A stretch of 64,000 bases of DNA from Stenotrophomonas panacihumi (GTDB lineage: Bacteria > Pseudomonadota > Gammaproteobacteria > Xanthomonadales > Xanthomonadaceae), in assembly GCF_001431645.1 (NCBI RefSeq), contig NZ_LLXU01000095.1, positions 41,656-105,655 on the forward strand. Reading direction: 5' to 3'. Position numbers and translations under genes: made by a program. Shown piece by piece: positions 35,892 to 44,842 of the stretch. Every line of letters starts with the position of its first letter. Position 1 is the stretch's first letter. The notes beneath the pieces are model-generated. The model was not told the DNA's origin, made no database searches, and saw only the letters and a program-made list of their open reading frames with translations.

Positions 35892-38392
35892 AGCCGCGTG
35901 CCCTCGCCCACCGCCACGCGCAGCAGGTCGGCGAACACGCCGGCGGCGGTCACCTCCGGCCCGGCGCCCGGCCCTTGCACGACCAGCGGGTTCTGGCAGT
36001 AGCGGCCGGTGGTGAACTGCACGATGTTGTCGGTGAGGTGCAGGTTGGCGAAGGCGTGGTCGGCTGGCACTTCGACCAGCCCGACGCTCGGCGCGCTATC
36101 AGGCGGCAGCTGGGCGACATAACGCAGCACGTTGCCGCGTTCGCGCGCCTCGGCCAAGCGGCGGGCGAACAGGGCATCCACTTCGGGCAGACCGGCCATG
36201 AAGGCGTCGATGCCGCCTTCGCGCAGGGCATCGGGCACCAGGCTTTCCACCGCCACGTCTTCCAGGCTCAGCTCGCGGCCGGCTTCGCGGGCGAGGATCA
36301 CCAGCTTGCGCGCCACGTCGATGCCGGAGAGGTCATCGCGCGGATCCGGCTCGGTGTAGCCCATCGCCTTGGCCTGCGCGACCAGCTCGGAGAACGGCAG
36401 CGCGCCGTCGTACTTGTTGAACAGCCAGGCCAGCGTGCCGGAGAAGATGCCTTCGATGGAGGTCACGCGGTCGCCAGTGTCGACGAGGTCGCGCAGCGTG
36501 GTGATCACCGGCAGGCCGGCGCCCACCGTGGCCTCGTAGCGGAAGCGTGCGCCGCTGCCGGCCGCCGCCTGCTGGATGGCGCGATAGCGGCCCAGCGGCC
36601 CCGCGCCGGCCTGCTTGTTCGGGGTGACGACATGGATGCCGGCGGCCAGCCAGTCCGCGTAGCGGTCGGCCACGTCCGCGCTGCCGCTGCAATCGATGAT
36701 GACCGCGTGCGGCAGGTTGGCATCGAGCAGGTGGGCGGTGAAGCGGTCGAGATCGGTGGCCTCGCGTGCGCCGGCGAACGCCGCGCGCCAGTCGCCGTCG
36801 AGCGTGCGTTCGGCCAGGCACATGCGGCTGCGCGAGGCGATGGCGCGCACGCGCAGGTCCAGGTTGGCCTTGGCCAGCAACTGCGGCTGCGCGGCGCCGA
36901 GTTGTTCGAGCAGCGCGGCGCCGACATTGCCCGGGCCGATCACCCCCACCGCGAAGGTTTGCGGCGACAGCCAGAAGCCGGCATGCGCGGCGCGCAGCGC
37001 GCGGGTGGCGTGCGCGCTGTCGATGGCCACGGAGATGTTGCGCTCCGAAGAGCCCTGGGCAATCGCAAGAATGTTCACCTGCGCGCGACCGAGCGACTCG
37101 AACAGCCGCGCCGCCACGCCGGGCTGCCCGGCCATGCCGTCGCCGACCGCCGCCAGCACGCTCACCCCGCTGGTGAGCTGCACGCGCTGCACCTGCCCCA
37201 CCGCCAGCTCGTGGGTAAAGGCCAGCAGCAGCGCTTCCTGCGCGCGCGCCGATTCCTCCTCGCGCACGACGCAGCAGATCGAGTGTTCCGAGGACCCCTG
37301 CGAGATCATCACCACCGACACCCGCGCGTTGCGCAGCGCGGCGAACACGCGCTCGGCCGTGCCCGGCACGCCGATCAGGCCGGTGCCTTCCAGGTTGAGG
37401 ATCGACAGGTTCGGACTCAGCGTCAGGCCCTTGATCGGGCCGCCCACATGGCTGCTGGCGCTGATGCGCGTGCCCGGGTGCTCGGGCTGGAAGGTATTGC
37501 GGATGATGATCGGCAGGCCGCGCTCGATGGCCGGCGACATCGTCTGCGGGTGCACCACCTTGGCCCCGAAGTACGCCAGCTCGCAGGCTTCGTCGTAGCT
37601 GAGGGTTTCCAGCTGCACCGCCTCGGGCACCACGCGCGGGTCGGCCGAGAGCACGCCGTCGACGTCGGTCCAGATGTGCAGTTCGTCGGCTTCGAACAGC
37701 GCGGCGAAGATCGCGCCGGAGTAATCGCTGCCGTTGCGGCCCAGCGTGGTGACGCGGCCGGCGCGGTCGCGCGCGACGAAACCGGTGGCGACCACGCGCG
37801 CATGCGGCTGCGCCTGCCGCCACTGCGCCAGGCGCTCGGCGCTCACGCCCCAATCCACGTCCACGCCGAGCTCGCCGCGATTCACCACCAGCACCTCGCG
37901 CGCATCCAGCACCGCGCACGGCTCGCCGAGCGCGCGCAGGTGTTCGCCCAGCAGCTGCGCCGAATACACCTCGCCCAGGCCCTGCACGCGGTCGAGCACC
38001 TCGCGCGGCAGCTCGCCGATCACCGCCAGCGCGGCGAGGATCTCGCCCAGCTGCTCGAACTGCCGGTCCAGCCATTCGATCAACGCGCCGGCATGCTCGC
38101 CCAGCAGCGCCACCGCCGCGCCGCGATGCCGGGCGCGCGTTTCGTGCCACAGCTCGCGCCACTCCGGGCGACCGGCCGCGGCCTGGCCGGCCATGTCGAT
38201 CAGTGCATCGGTGACGCCCTTCATCGCCGAGACCACGGTGACCTGGCGGCTCTCCGCGCGCGCCAGCAGCAGCTGGGCGACGTGCCGGTAGCGCGAGGCG
38301 TCGGCCACCGACGTGCCGCCGAACTTGTGCACCACGGTGCGTGGCGCGGCCGGCGACAGCGGAGCGGAGGGTGATGCGTGGGCAGACGACAT
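35888..38392 (-). CDS. thrA: Aspartokinase / homoserine dehydrogenase I
   Basis: A fused enzyme of 834 residues. The kinase half starts near [12 protein letters not shown], followed by tandem ACT domains (about 330-470), and the homoserine dehydrogenase half starts at G-V-I-G-P-G-N-V-G. It controls entry into the threonine branch and is normally inhibited by threonine. The start M-S-S-A-H-A-S at 38392 is preferred because the longer frame runs through the leader region. It is preceded by thrL. Confidence 0.95.
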   Translation of the reverse strand: MSSAHASPSAPLSPAAPRTVVHKFGGTSVADASRYRHVAQLLLARAESRQVTVVSAMKGVTDALIDMAGQAAAGRPEWRELWHETRARHRGAAVALLGEHAGALIEWLDRQFEQLGEILAALAVIGELPREVLDRVQGLGEVYSAQLLGEHLRALGEPCAVLDAREVLVVNRGELGVDVDWGVSAERLAQWRQAQPHARVVATGFVARDRAGRVTTLGRNGSDYSGAIFAALFEADELHIWTDVDGVLSADPRVVPEAVQLETLSYDEACELAYFGAKVVHPQTMSPAIERGLPIIIRNTFQPEHPGTRISASSHVGGPIKGLTLSPNLSILNLEGTGLIGVPGTAERVFAALRNARVSVVMISQGSSEHSICCVVREEESARAQEALLLAFTHELAVGQVQRVQLTSGVSVLAAVGDGMAGQPGVAARLFESLGRAQVNILAIAQGSSERNISVAIDSAHATRALRAAHAGFWLSPQTFAVGVIGPGNVGAALLEQLGAAQPQLLAKANLDLRVRAIASRSRMCLAERTLDGDWRAAFAGAREATDLDRFTAHLLDANLPHAVIIDCSGSADVADRYADWLAAGIHVVTPNKQAGAGPLGRYRAIQQAAAGSGARFRYEATVGAGLPVITTLRDLVDTGDRVTSIEGIFSGTLAWLFNKYDGALPFSELVAQAKAMGYTEPDPRDDLSGIDVARKLVILAREAGRELSLEDVAVESLVPDALREGGIDAFMAGLPEVDALFARRLAEARERGNVLRYVAQLPPDSAPSVGLVEVPADHAFANLHLTDNIVQFTTGRYCQNPLVVQGPGAGPEVTAAGVFADLLRVAVGEGTRL

Positions 38393-38409
38393 GACAGACC
38401 TCGTGTTGA

Positions 38410-38475
38410 GGCCCCGCCTGTGCTGGATCATTCGACCGGGAGCCAACCCCCGCATCCTGATCCGGGTGCGGGGCC
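38410..38475 (-). promoter_or_regulatory. Alternative hairpins between thrL and thrA
   Basis: Minus strand: CCCCGCA and TGCGGGG (38467-38473 with 38448-38454) form a compact stem. An overlapping longer pairing joins GGCCCCGC (38468-38475) with GCGGGGCC (38410-38417). The two exclude each other, as in attenuators, but there is no T-run, so a classical intrinsic terminator is not shown. Confidence 0.5.
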
Positions 38476-38489
38476 GTGGTTTTCGTGAA

Positions 38490-38627
38490 CTACGCGAAGA
38501 CGACGGGCCGCACCGTGCGAGTGGTACGGGTGGTAATGGTGGTGGTAATGGCCGCGGTGGCCGACGCGATCGCGCCCGTGCCGGGAACCGGCAGCGAGAA
38601 GGCGAAGGGGGCGGCGCATGCGTGCAT
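38490..38627 (-). CDS. thrL: thr operon leader peptide
   Basis: A 45-codon reading frame upstream of thrA on the same strand. The N-terminal half is Ala/Pro-rich, and the C-terminal half is [12 protein letters not shown], the Thr/Ile stretch that defines thr leaders (compare the E. coli leader). Its stop is 97 nt before the thrA ATG, and overlapping hairpins follow. Ribosome stalling at these codons when Thr or Ile tRNAs are uncharged should set expression of thrABC. The same DNA in another frame gives a His-rich peptide, which is a by-product of ACC repeats. Confidence 0.8.
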   Translation of the reverse strand: MHACAAPFAFSLPVPGTGAIASATAAITTTITTRTTRTVRPVVFA

Positions 38628-38636
38628 GGCGCCAAC

Positions 38637-38664
38637 GATTCAGCATCGCCCCGGGGGCTGTCAA
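38637..38664 (-). promoter_or_regulatory. Promoter for thrL-thrA
   Basis: Minus strand: a perfect -35 TTGACA (38659-38664), 16-bp spacer, -10 TGAATC (38637-38642). The -10 ends 9 nt before the thrL ATG, implying a nearly leaderless leader peptide. Confidence 0.55.
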
Positions 38665-38765
38665 GAGGCGCGCGACAGATCGCGCGAACGCCGTCCTCAC
38701 GGTTGCAGTGGCAACCTTTTCGACGCCGATCGCAGCACATCCGCCCGCTTCCCCTGGAGCCCGCC

Positions 38766-39131
38766 ATGAGCCTGAAGATCAAGCGTGTTTACGACCCTGC
38801 CGGCGAACACGACGGCGCCCGCGTCCTCGTCGACCGGCTGTGGCCCCGCGGCGTCAGCAAGACGCGCGCGCATCTGGACGATTGGCTGAAGGAACTGGCG
38901 CCCTCCCCCGCGCTGCGCGAATGGTGGGACCACGACCCGGAACGAATGGTGGAATTCACCGAGCGCTATCGCGCCGAGCTGCGCGACCCGACGCACCAGG
39001 CGGCGCTGGCGCGGCTGCGCGACATCATCGCCGGGCATCCCACCACCACGCTGCTGTATGGCGCGCAGGATCCGGTGATCAACCACGCGCACGTGCTGCA
39101 GAATTACCTGGCGCATTCGCGCGCTCACTGA
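38766..39131 (+). CDS. DUF488 family protein
   Basis: A 121-residue protein of unknown function with the family motifs [15 protein letters not shown] and [11 protein letters not shown]488 proteins are small conserved proteins, often near stress genes. The ATG at 38766 follows a GGAGCCC box. It is divergent from thrL. Confidence 0.85.
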   Translation: MSLKIKRVYDPAGEHDGARVLVDRLWPRGVSKTRAHLDDWLKELAPSPALREWWDHDPERMVEFTERYRAELRDPTHQAALARLRDIIAGHPTTTLLYGAQDPVINHAHVLQNYLAHSRAH

Positions 39132-39343
39132 GCGCGGCTACGCCCACCCCGTCGCGATATCGTACGCATCGCGCCCCGACGCGGCCGCGCGAACGCGCAC
39201 GCCCCCAGCAACAGCAAGGCCGGCACCAGCAGCAGCCAGCGGGCGTCGGCGGGAACCGCGGTGCCGACGCAGATGATCGCCACCAGGCTGCCCAGCGCCA
39301 GCAGCCGGAAGACCTCGTCGCGAATGCCGTGGCGCTCACTCAT
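39125..39343 (-). CDS. Small membrane protein
   Basis: Seventy-two residues (M-S-E-R-H-G-I-R-D). Two hydrophobic segments (L-L-A-L-G-S-L-V-A-I-I and L-L-L-V-P-A-L-L-L-L-G) with a basic C-terminus. No family recognised. The start overlaps the upstream gene by 8 bp, suggesting coupled translation; the 3' end overlaps the DUF488 gene convergently by 7 bp. Confidence 0.5.
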   Translation of the reverse strand: MSERHGIRDEVFRLLALGSLVAIICVGTAVPADARWLLLVPALLLLGACAFARPRRGAMRTISRRGGRSRAQ

Positions 39344-39632
39344 GGGCCGGCACCTGCGCACGGCTGACGGCCAGCGCCGCCTTGGCCAATGACCAGCTCT
39401 GCATGCCGGCCCGTACGAGCAAGGCGTCCGTGGCGATCTCCAGCGCTTCCCTGTCGTGGCCGGTGAACTCGTTGGCCAGACCGAGGTAGAACTGCTCGAA
39501 AGACCCCCACCAGCTAAAGTCGCTGACGTTGTCTGGCGCGTGCTGCAACGAGTAATCGCGAATGGCCTGGATCGCCCGCCAGACCCTCAGGTCGGCCGAG
39601 TTTTCCAGCGATTCGCGCAAGAAGCTGTCCAT
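39336..39632 (-). CDS. Unknown 98-residue soluble protein
   Basis: Residues M-D-S-F-L-R-E-S-L-E onward, helical, with W-W-G-S-F-E-Q-F-Y and several Ala-rich helices. No family is recognised. It overlaps the small membrane protein gene, with which it probably forms an operon. Confidence 0.5.
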   Translation of the reverse strand: MDSFLRESLENSADLRVWRAIQAIRDYSLQHAPDNVSDFSWWGSFEQFYLGLANEFTGHDREALEIATDALLVRAGMQSWSLAKAALAVSRAQVPAHE

Positions 39633-39750
39633 GACGCACTACCCGTGAAAGTACGGGAAAATGCTATCGCCGGCGCGCGTATAGGCGCCATAAACTCCCC
39701 GGCGCGGGGCGTAAAGAGTTCGCTGCCAGGGCGGCGTAACGCTGTATGCG

Positions 39751-40386
39751 TTACGCCTGGCGTGTCGCCCGCCACGCCGGCCATGCCTCGAAAAGCACGC
39801 TCATCGCCGAGCGCAGGAACAGCAGCGCGATGACCGCGCCGATCACGATGTCCGGCCAGCCTCGCCCCGTCAACGCCACGCCGCCCGCGGCGACCAGCAC
39901 GCCGAGGTTGGCCGCCACGTCGTTGCGCGAACACTGGAACGTGCTCTTCATGTTGATGTTGAGGGTGCGGAACCGCCACAACAGCGCGAGGCACGCGAGG
40001 TTGGCGCACAGCGCGATCGCGCCGAACCACAGCATCAGCTCGCTCGACGGCGGCACGCCATGCACCAGCTTGTCGACCACCTCGAACACCACGAAGACGA
40101 AGAACGCCAGGATCAGCAAGCCCTTGGCCAGCGCCGCGCCCGCTTCCCAGCGCGCACCGCGATTGACCGCCCACAGGCTCACGCCATACACGATGGCATC
40201 GCCCAGCATGTCCACCGCATCGGCCTGCAGGGCGCTGGAGCGCGCGACCAGCCCGGCGCCGAACTCGATGAAGAACATCGCCAGGTTGATCACCAGCACC
40301 GCGACCAGCACGCGCCGCTGTGCGCGGTGCTGGGCCAGCGCCTCCAGCGCCTGGCGCTTGTGCCCGCAACAATGGTCCAAGGTCAT
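39751..40386 (-). CDS. Cation diffusion facilitator-like transporter (short form)
   Basis: A 211-residue membrane protein with six helices and an N-terminal H-C-C-G-H metal-binding tail. The CDF signature is seen as Q-A-D-A-V-D-M-L-G-D-A-I in TM2 and F-Q-C-S-R-N-D in the following loop; the canonical H-x3-D residues are replaced, and the C-terminal cytoplasmic domain is missing. It is divergent from a MerR-type regulator, which implies metal-induced expression, zinc or similar. Function as an efflux pump is inferred. Confidence 0.78.
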   Translation of the reverse strand: MTLDHCCGHKRQALEALAQHRAQRRVLVAVLVINLAMFFIEFGAGLVARSSALQADAVDMLGDAIVYGVSLWAVNRGARWEAGAALAKGLLILAFFVFVVFEVVDKLVHGVPPSSELMLWFGAIALCANLACLALLWRFRTLNINMKSTFQCSRNDVAANLGVLVAAGGVALTGRGWPDIVIGAVIALLFLRSAMSVLFEAWPAWRATRQA

Positions 40387-40438
40387 GCTCCCGCGGGCGG
40401 TTGGCCACGCTTGAAATTTCGACAGGGCATCGTTATGA

Positions 40439-40459
40439 ACCCTGTAGCCACTCCAAGGT
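40439..40459. promoter_or_regulatory. MerR-type operator between the transporter and regulator genes
   Basis: ACCCTGTAG-CCA-CTCCAAGGT, a 21-bp dyad with 7 of 9 pairs, resembles operators of the ZntR/CadR/PbrR group. It ends 6 bp before the merR-type ATG. Confidence 0.5.
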
Positions 40460-40465
40460 CAAGCC

Positions 40466-40876
40466 ATGTCCACCGCGTTCACCATCGGGAAGCTGGCCCG
40501 GCAGGCCGGCACCCAGCCGGAAACCATCCGCTACTACGAGAAGATCGGGTTGCTGGATGCCCCGCCACGCTCGGAAGGCAACTACCGCCACTACGGGCCG
40601 CCCGACCAGCGCCGCCTCGCCTTCATCCTGCGTGCGCGCGAGTTGGGCTTCCCGATAGACAACATCCGCGAACTGATCGCCCTGGGCGAACAGCGCGAGC
40701 ACGCCTGCAGTTCGGTGGATGACGTGGCCCGGCGGCATATCGCCGGCATCGCGCGCAGGATCCAGGATTTGCAGTCCCTGCAACGCGAACTCGAACGCAT
40801 GATCGAGGGGTGCCCCGGGGGACGTGTCGCCGACTGCCGGGTTCTGGAGGCGTTGCAGCCCGGTGCGCCAGGGTGA
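40466..40876 (+). CDS. MerR family metal-responsive regulator
   Basis: A 136-residue regulator: winged HTH at the N-terminus (F-T-I-G-K-L-A-R-Q-A-G, then E-T-I-R-Y-Y-E-K-I-G-L), a dimerisation helix, and metal-binding Cys residues at H-A-C-S-S and in the C-terminal C-P-G-G-R-V-A-D-C, as in Zn/Cd/Pb sensors. It likely activates the divergent transporter gene by untwisting its promoter. The specific metal cannot be told. Confidence 0.85.
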   Translation: MSTAFTIGKLARQAGTQPETIRYYEKIGLLDAPPRSEGNYRHYGPPDQRRLAFILRARELGFPIDNIRELIALGEQREHACSSVDDVARRHIAGIARRIQDLQSLQRELERMIEGCPGGRVADCRVLEALQPGAPG

Positions 40877-40904
40877 TGCCGCGGCGCCCGCGGGCACCTT
40901 CCCC

Positions 40905-41120
40905 TCAGCCGAAGCGGCGCACCAGGTGGTCGCCTTCTTCCGAACGCAGCACCACCTCGGTCGGCTGGCCGGTAGTCCAGGCATGCAGGCGCGCCATCAT
41001 CTCGGCGTTGCGCAATGCGCCGTCGCGGGCCAGGTAACGCAGCGGGCTCCATTGCGGGCGCGACACCAGCCACGCGTCTTCGAATTGTTCGACCGCGACC
41101 ACGTAGCAATGCTTGTCCAT
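40905..41120 (-). CDS. Small hypothetical protein
   Basis: Seventy-one residues starting M-D-K-H-C-Y-V-V-A-V-E-Q, with a central L-R-Y-L-A-R-D-G-A-L-R-N-A-E-M. Conserved pattern of a small cytosolic protein of unknown function. It is convergent to the merR-type gene. Confidence 0.5.
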   Translation of the reverse strand: MDKHCYVVAVEQFEDAWLVSRPQWSPLRYLARDGALRNAEMMARLHAWTTGQPTEVVLRSEEGDHLVRRFG

Positions 41121-41437
41121 GCAGATGCCTCGCCTCGATCCAGGGGGATGGAAATCCCGAAAGCGCTGGTCACGGCGAGCCGTGGGGGCGCCAAGCACCA
41201 GGGGAGTCCCGCGAATTGGGGAGGCGGGAACAGTGCTTCCAGCTTTTCGGTACCGGCCTGGCCTTACTCAAGGGCCCGCGGTTGAGTAGCCACAGGGCAC
41301 CGCGTCCGGTAGCGATAAGTTGTCATGGATGTGCGGCCGAAGGCCTCGGGCAAACGCTGGGGCGAGGGGTCAGAAAAATCCGATTTTTCGATCAGCCACG
41401 TCACGCCGCCTACACGCCGGTGGTGCTGGGTGCTGGC
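41121..41437. other. Intergenic region with no gene and one palindrome
   Basis: No open frame with coding character. GAAAAATC-C-GATTTTTC (41373-41389) is a perfect 17-bp palindrome near the 3' end of the DnaJ-domain gene. Confidence 0.5.
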
Positions 41438-41788
41438 TCAGCGCGGACCGCGCAAGCGCAACGCGGTGTCGTAGGCGGCGTTGATCTCGCGCGCATGCTG
41501 CTCGGCCAGCGCGACCAGTTCCGGCCCGAGGTGCTGCACCTTGTCCGGATGGTATTGGCTGATGCGCCGCTTGTAGGCGGCCACGATTTCCTCGCGGCTG
41601 GCGCTCTCCTGGACTTCCAGCACCTCGAACCAGCGCGGCGGCGGCGCGGCGCCATCGGATGGCGAGGGCGCATCGGCCGGTGCGTCGGCGGCAGGCGTAC
41701 GCCCCCGCAACAGCGGCAGGAAGACCGACACCAGCCAGTAGCCCACCACGAAGGCGACGCCCACCACGAGCAACTCAGGAATGCGCAT
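41438..41788 (-). CDS. DnaJ-domain membrane protein
   Basis: 116 residues: one N-terminal membrane helix (L-L-V-V-G-V-A-F-V-V-G-Y), a Pro/Ala-rich linker, and a C-terminal J domain with the H-P-D tripeptide in Y-H-P-D-K-V. It resembles J-proteins that recruit Hsp70 to the membrane. The start overlaps the upstream gene by 14 bp, so it is the third gene of an operon with DUF2167. Confidence 0.82.
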   Translation of the reverse strand: MRIPELLVVGVAFVVGYWLVSVFLPLLRGRTPAADAPADAPSPSDGAAPPPRWFEVLEVQESASREEIVAAYKRRISQYHPDKVQHLGPELVALAEQHAREINAAYDTALRLRGPR

Positions 41789-42500
41789 CGGCGATCTCCA
41801 GGATCCGGGTGCGACAGGCGTCCAGCTCGGCGAGACGGGCGCTGTCGGCGGGGGTGAAATCACGCACCAGGTCCAGGCGTGCGAGCAGATGCGGACGCAA
41901 CCGCCGCAGCGCTTCGTCCGGCAGCGTGGCGAGGGCGAACGCCAGCCCATCCACCGCCAGCGACTGGCGCAGCGCGACCTTGCGCACCACGTTGAGCGCG
42001 AACGGCGGACAGGCGAGCGTGTCGATGGCGATGGACCACAGCGCGCCACGCGACAGGCCCAGGGCATCGCGACGGCGTACCAGGTAAACCACCATCGCCG
42101 TGGACAGCAGGTACACCGCGCCGACCAGCGCCAGCAGCCCGAGCGCATGCCGCCACGCGAAGAGCAGCGCCGGCAGCGCGCCGAACAGCAGCAGGGCCAT
42201 CAACACCACGCCGACCTGCAACGGGCGCAGCGCTTCGCGCAACGCCTGCATCTGCGCGATCGCGGCCTGCGGCGCCGAACCCGGCGCACGCATCCACGAC
42301 AAACGCAGCAGGGGCCGCCACGGCGTCCACGGCGATGGCAGGAACAGGTAGCCGCCGCGCCACTGCACGTCACCGCCGGTCGTCGCGGCCCAGCCCCCTC
42401 GCCGCGGCCAGGCGACGAGTTCGTCGACATGCAGCCACATCGCCGCGTCGTACAGATAGAACGCGACGATGCCGGCCAGCAGCCATGAATCGGCCGGCAT
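41775..42500 (-). CDS. Unknown multi-TM membrane protein
   Basis: 241 residues starting M-P-A-D-S-W-L-L-A. An N-terminal membrane helix, a soluble region with W-R-G-G-Y-L-F-L, two further helices in the centre, and a helical C-terminal region. No family is recognised. It begins 1 bp inside the DUF2167 gene and overlaps the DnaJ-domain gene, which suggests a shared function. Confidence 0.65.
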   Translation of the reverse strand: MPADSWLLAGIVAFYLYDAAMWLHVDELVAWPRRGGWAATTGGDVQWRGGYLFLPSPWTPWRPLLRLSWMRAPGSAPQAAIAQMQALREALRPLQVGVVLMALLLFGALPALLFAWRHALGLLALVGAVYLLSTAMVVYLVRRRDALGLSRGALWSIAIDTLACPPFALNVVRKVALRQSLAVDGLAFALATLPDEALRRLRPHLLARLDLVRDFTPADSARLAELDACRTRILEIADAHS

Positions 42501-43360
42501 CACTGGACGGTCTTGCCCTTCTCCTGCGCCGGCTTGCGCGCGAACAGCTTGCGGAACCACGCGCCGACCGCCACCACGCCGGCCACCACCAGCTTCCACA
42601 TGCTGGCCAGGAACGCGCCGATCGCACCGAACAGGCCCTTCTTGGCTGCCACCGCGGCCGCGCCGCCGGTGACCAGTGCCGCCAGGCCGTACGCGGCGAC
42701 GTGGTCGCCTTCACGGAATTCGGCGTAGCGCTCGCCGGCCTTGTATTCGTAACCGGGCAGCACGCGCTTGAAATCGGCGATGGCGCCGTCGAACTGCTCC
42801 GGCGAGGCGACCACCACCACTTCCATCACGCCATGGCGGCCAAGCAGGCGGGTGTTGTAGTTCACGCTCTGCTCGTGGCTGGCCTCGTTCTCGCCGATGA
42901 TCGCCCATTCGAGGTTGTTCACCGACTTGTCGTACTTGGGCTGGAAGCGCCAGCCGGAGACGTGCATCAGGTCCCAGCCCTTCTCCTTGCGCTCCTTGTT
43001 GGAGGCCTCGGTGCCTTCACGGATGGAGGCCAGCAGCTCGTCGGCGTCGAGCTTGTCGTTGTCCTTGACGTAGCCGATGCCGCTGTAGGTAAAGAACGCC
43101 ACCCAGCTCAGGTCCTGCGGCGCGAAGGTGTAGATGTCTTCCGAACCCTGCGGGTTCTGCATCATGCGGTTGAGTTCGCGCGTGCCCTTCGCGCCGAGGA
43201 AGGCGTAGCCCTCCGGAATGTCGATGGTCGCCTTGCCGGCGATGTCGCCGGTGGCCTTGCCGACCTGCCAGGGAAGCGAGGACACGTCCTCCGCCGCCCG
43301 CGCCCCGGACACGCTCACGCACAGCAGCGCCGCGAACAGCGCCACGAAAATGGACTTCAT
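42500..43360 (-). CDS. DUF2167 membrane protein
   Basis: 286 residues: signal peptide (1-22), an extracytoplasmic domain beginning with W-Q-V-G-K-A-T-G-D-I-A-G, and a C-terminal hydrophobic anchor segment with a basic tail. This is the DUF2167 layout, described in Gram-negative bacteria with unknown function, perhaps in envelope stress. It heads an operon with a membrane protein and a DnaJ-domain protein. Confidence 0.82.
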   Translation of the reverse strand: MKSIFVALFAALLCVSVSGARAAEDVSSLPWQVGKATGDIAGKATIDIPEGYAFLGAKGTRELNRMMQNPQGSEDIYTFAPQDLSWVAFFTYSGIGYVKDNDKLDADELLASIREGTEASNKERKEKGWDLMHVSGWRFQPKYDKSVNNLEWAIIGENEASHEQSVNYNTRLLGRHGVMEVVVVASPEQFDGAIADFKRVLPGYEYKAGERYAEFREGDHVAAYGLAALVTGGAAAVAAKKGLFGAIGAFLASMWKLVVAGVVAVGAWFRKLFARKPAQEKGKTVQ

Positions 43361-43486
43361 GTGTTTTCCCCTGAAGGCCGACCTTGGCCTGGGCGCATTC
43401 TAGCCAGCGCGCGGCGGGGGCGACAACGCGCCCGGCCCGGCCGGCCCGTCTCATCCGGTGAGACGGGGGAACCCTAGAGTCCAGCG

Positions 43487-43729
43487 ATGCGCACGGATAC
43501 GCCCATCGAACTCGCCTATGCCCGGGCCTACGCCCTCCTGCGCGCGGCCGGCGCCAGCGACCAGGCCACGTTCGATATCGTCTTCGCCCGCGCGCATGGC
43601 GAGCTGCTGGCGTTGTTTCCCGAGCAGCAGGCGCAGATCGTGGAGGTGCTGCTGCAGTTCGCGCGGCATTTGGGCCGGGCGGCGGCTTGGCGGGAAATCG
43701 GGGCAGCCGCACACCAGCAGATCGCTTAG
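43487..43729 (+). CDS. Small hypothetical protein
   Basis: Eighty residues, helical (I-E-L-A-Y-A-R-A-Y-A-L-L-R onward), no domain recognised. The frame has coding-like composition. Start M-R-T-D-T-P at 43487. Confidence 0.5.
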   Translation: MRTDTPIELAYARAYALLRAAGASDQATFDIVFARAHGELLALFPEQQAQIVEVLLQFARHLGRAAAWREIGAAAHQQIA

Positions 43730-43802
43730 ATAAATCGAATGGCCCTGGTTTTGCGCCGAGGGGGAGGCTGCGCATGCACGTCATGCCGGGAGCCAAACCA
43801 CC

Positions 43803-44675
43803 ATGCGCCGCTTGTTGATCGTGGGTACGTTCGTCCTGATGGGTCTTTTGGCATGGCAGGTCACCCACCGACCACGCCCGCCATTTCCAGCGCTTCCCGC
43901 GCAGATGGAAGCAACTGCGCCCGCCGAGGCAACTCCGTCTTACACGCCCGAGGCGCGCGAGTCGGCACCCGCCTCCCGCCAGCCGAGCGATATCCTTTCG
44001 ACCCAACGGCTGCCCGATATTCCCGCGGCCCAGCTTGCCGAGTCGCTGGCGTCGCGCGCGCAGGCCGGCGACTCCCAAGCGGCCAGTCAACTCTATCTCG
44101 TGCTGTCCAGATGCAATCATCTGGCCCGGGACACCTCCATTGACTGGCGCCCCGAGTACATGGATCCGGCCCTGTTGGACCGGCTGGGGATGTCCGAAGC
44201 CCAGCTGCTCGCTGGCCTGGAATGGAACGCGCTGGCATCGGAAGCAGCCGAGCTGGAGGATTGCCAGAACATTCCCGCCGATCGCTTGCGACAGGCCAGC
44301 ACGTGGCTGGAACGTGCCGCCCGGGAGGGCGACCCCTACGCTCGACTGGTCTACGCCGACAGCGTGCAAGACCTCGTCGGCGGCCCGAGGGAAATGCTGG
44401 CTGCCCCCGAAAAAGTCGCGCAGTTCAGGCGCGACGCCATCACCTACCTGCAAGCGGTCGCAGCGACGGGAAGCCCAGAAGCCATGGCCCGGCTCGCCGC
44501 CGCCTATTCGTCGGGCGTATTGGTCGAACGTGATCCCTTGCTCGCTCATGCCTACGAGATCGCTGCTGCGGCCGCTGCCGGATCAGCCATTCCTGCGTCG
44601 GCGGTGGAGACAGAACTGAGCAGCCAGGAGTTGGCCAGGGCCCGGACGCTGGCCAGGGAGATCGCAAAGCCATGA
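43803..44675 (+). CDS. SEL1-like repeat exported protein
   Basis: 290 residues with an N-terminal membrane helix (L-L-I-V-G-T-F-V-L-M-G-L-L-A-W), a Pro/Ala-rich linker, then alpha-helical repeats with A-x-x-G-D-x-x-A patterns (A-R-E-G-D-P-Y-A-R-L-V-Y-A-D, A-T-G-S-P-E-A-M-A-R-L-A-A-A-Y). Such repeats bind partner proteins. Function unknown. Confidence 0.6.
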   Translation: MRRLLIVGTFVLMGLLAWQVTHRPRPPFPALPAQMEATAPAEATPSYTPEARESAPASRQPSDILSTQRLPDIPAAQLAESLASRAQAGDSQAASQLYLVLSRCNHLARDTSIDWRPEYMDPALLDRLGMSEAQLLAGLEWNALASEAAELEDCQNIPADRLRQASTWLERAAREGDPYARLVYADSVQDLVGGPREMLAAPEKVAQFRRDAITYLQAVAATGSPEAMARLAAAYSSGVLVERDPLLAHAYEIAAAAAAGSAIPASAVETELSSQELARARTLAREIAKP

Positions 44676-44842
44676 GATGGAATCGCGGGAATTTTGGCGT
44701 CTCTTCGGAGCGGATCGCGGAAACGCCACTTCCGGCATACTGGCGGGGCGATGCGTACGCCTCCGCCTTCCACGGGAGGTTTCGGAACGGCCATCGCGAG
44801 TGATCCACGCGGGCCGCCATGGCGCCCACAGAAACCAAGGAG

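Noticed and set aside
38428..38700. A His-rich frame ([10 protein letters not shown]) upstream of thrA, as a possible his leader
   Set aside because: The ACC repeats in the thrL frame give CAC codons out of frame. The thrL frame has the correct stop, promoter and downstream operon.
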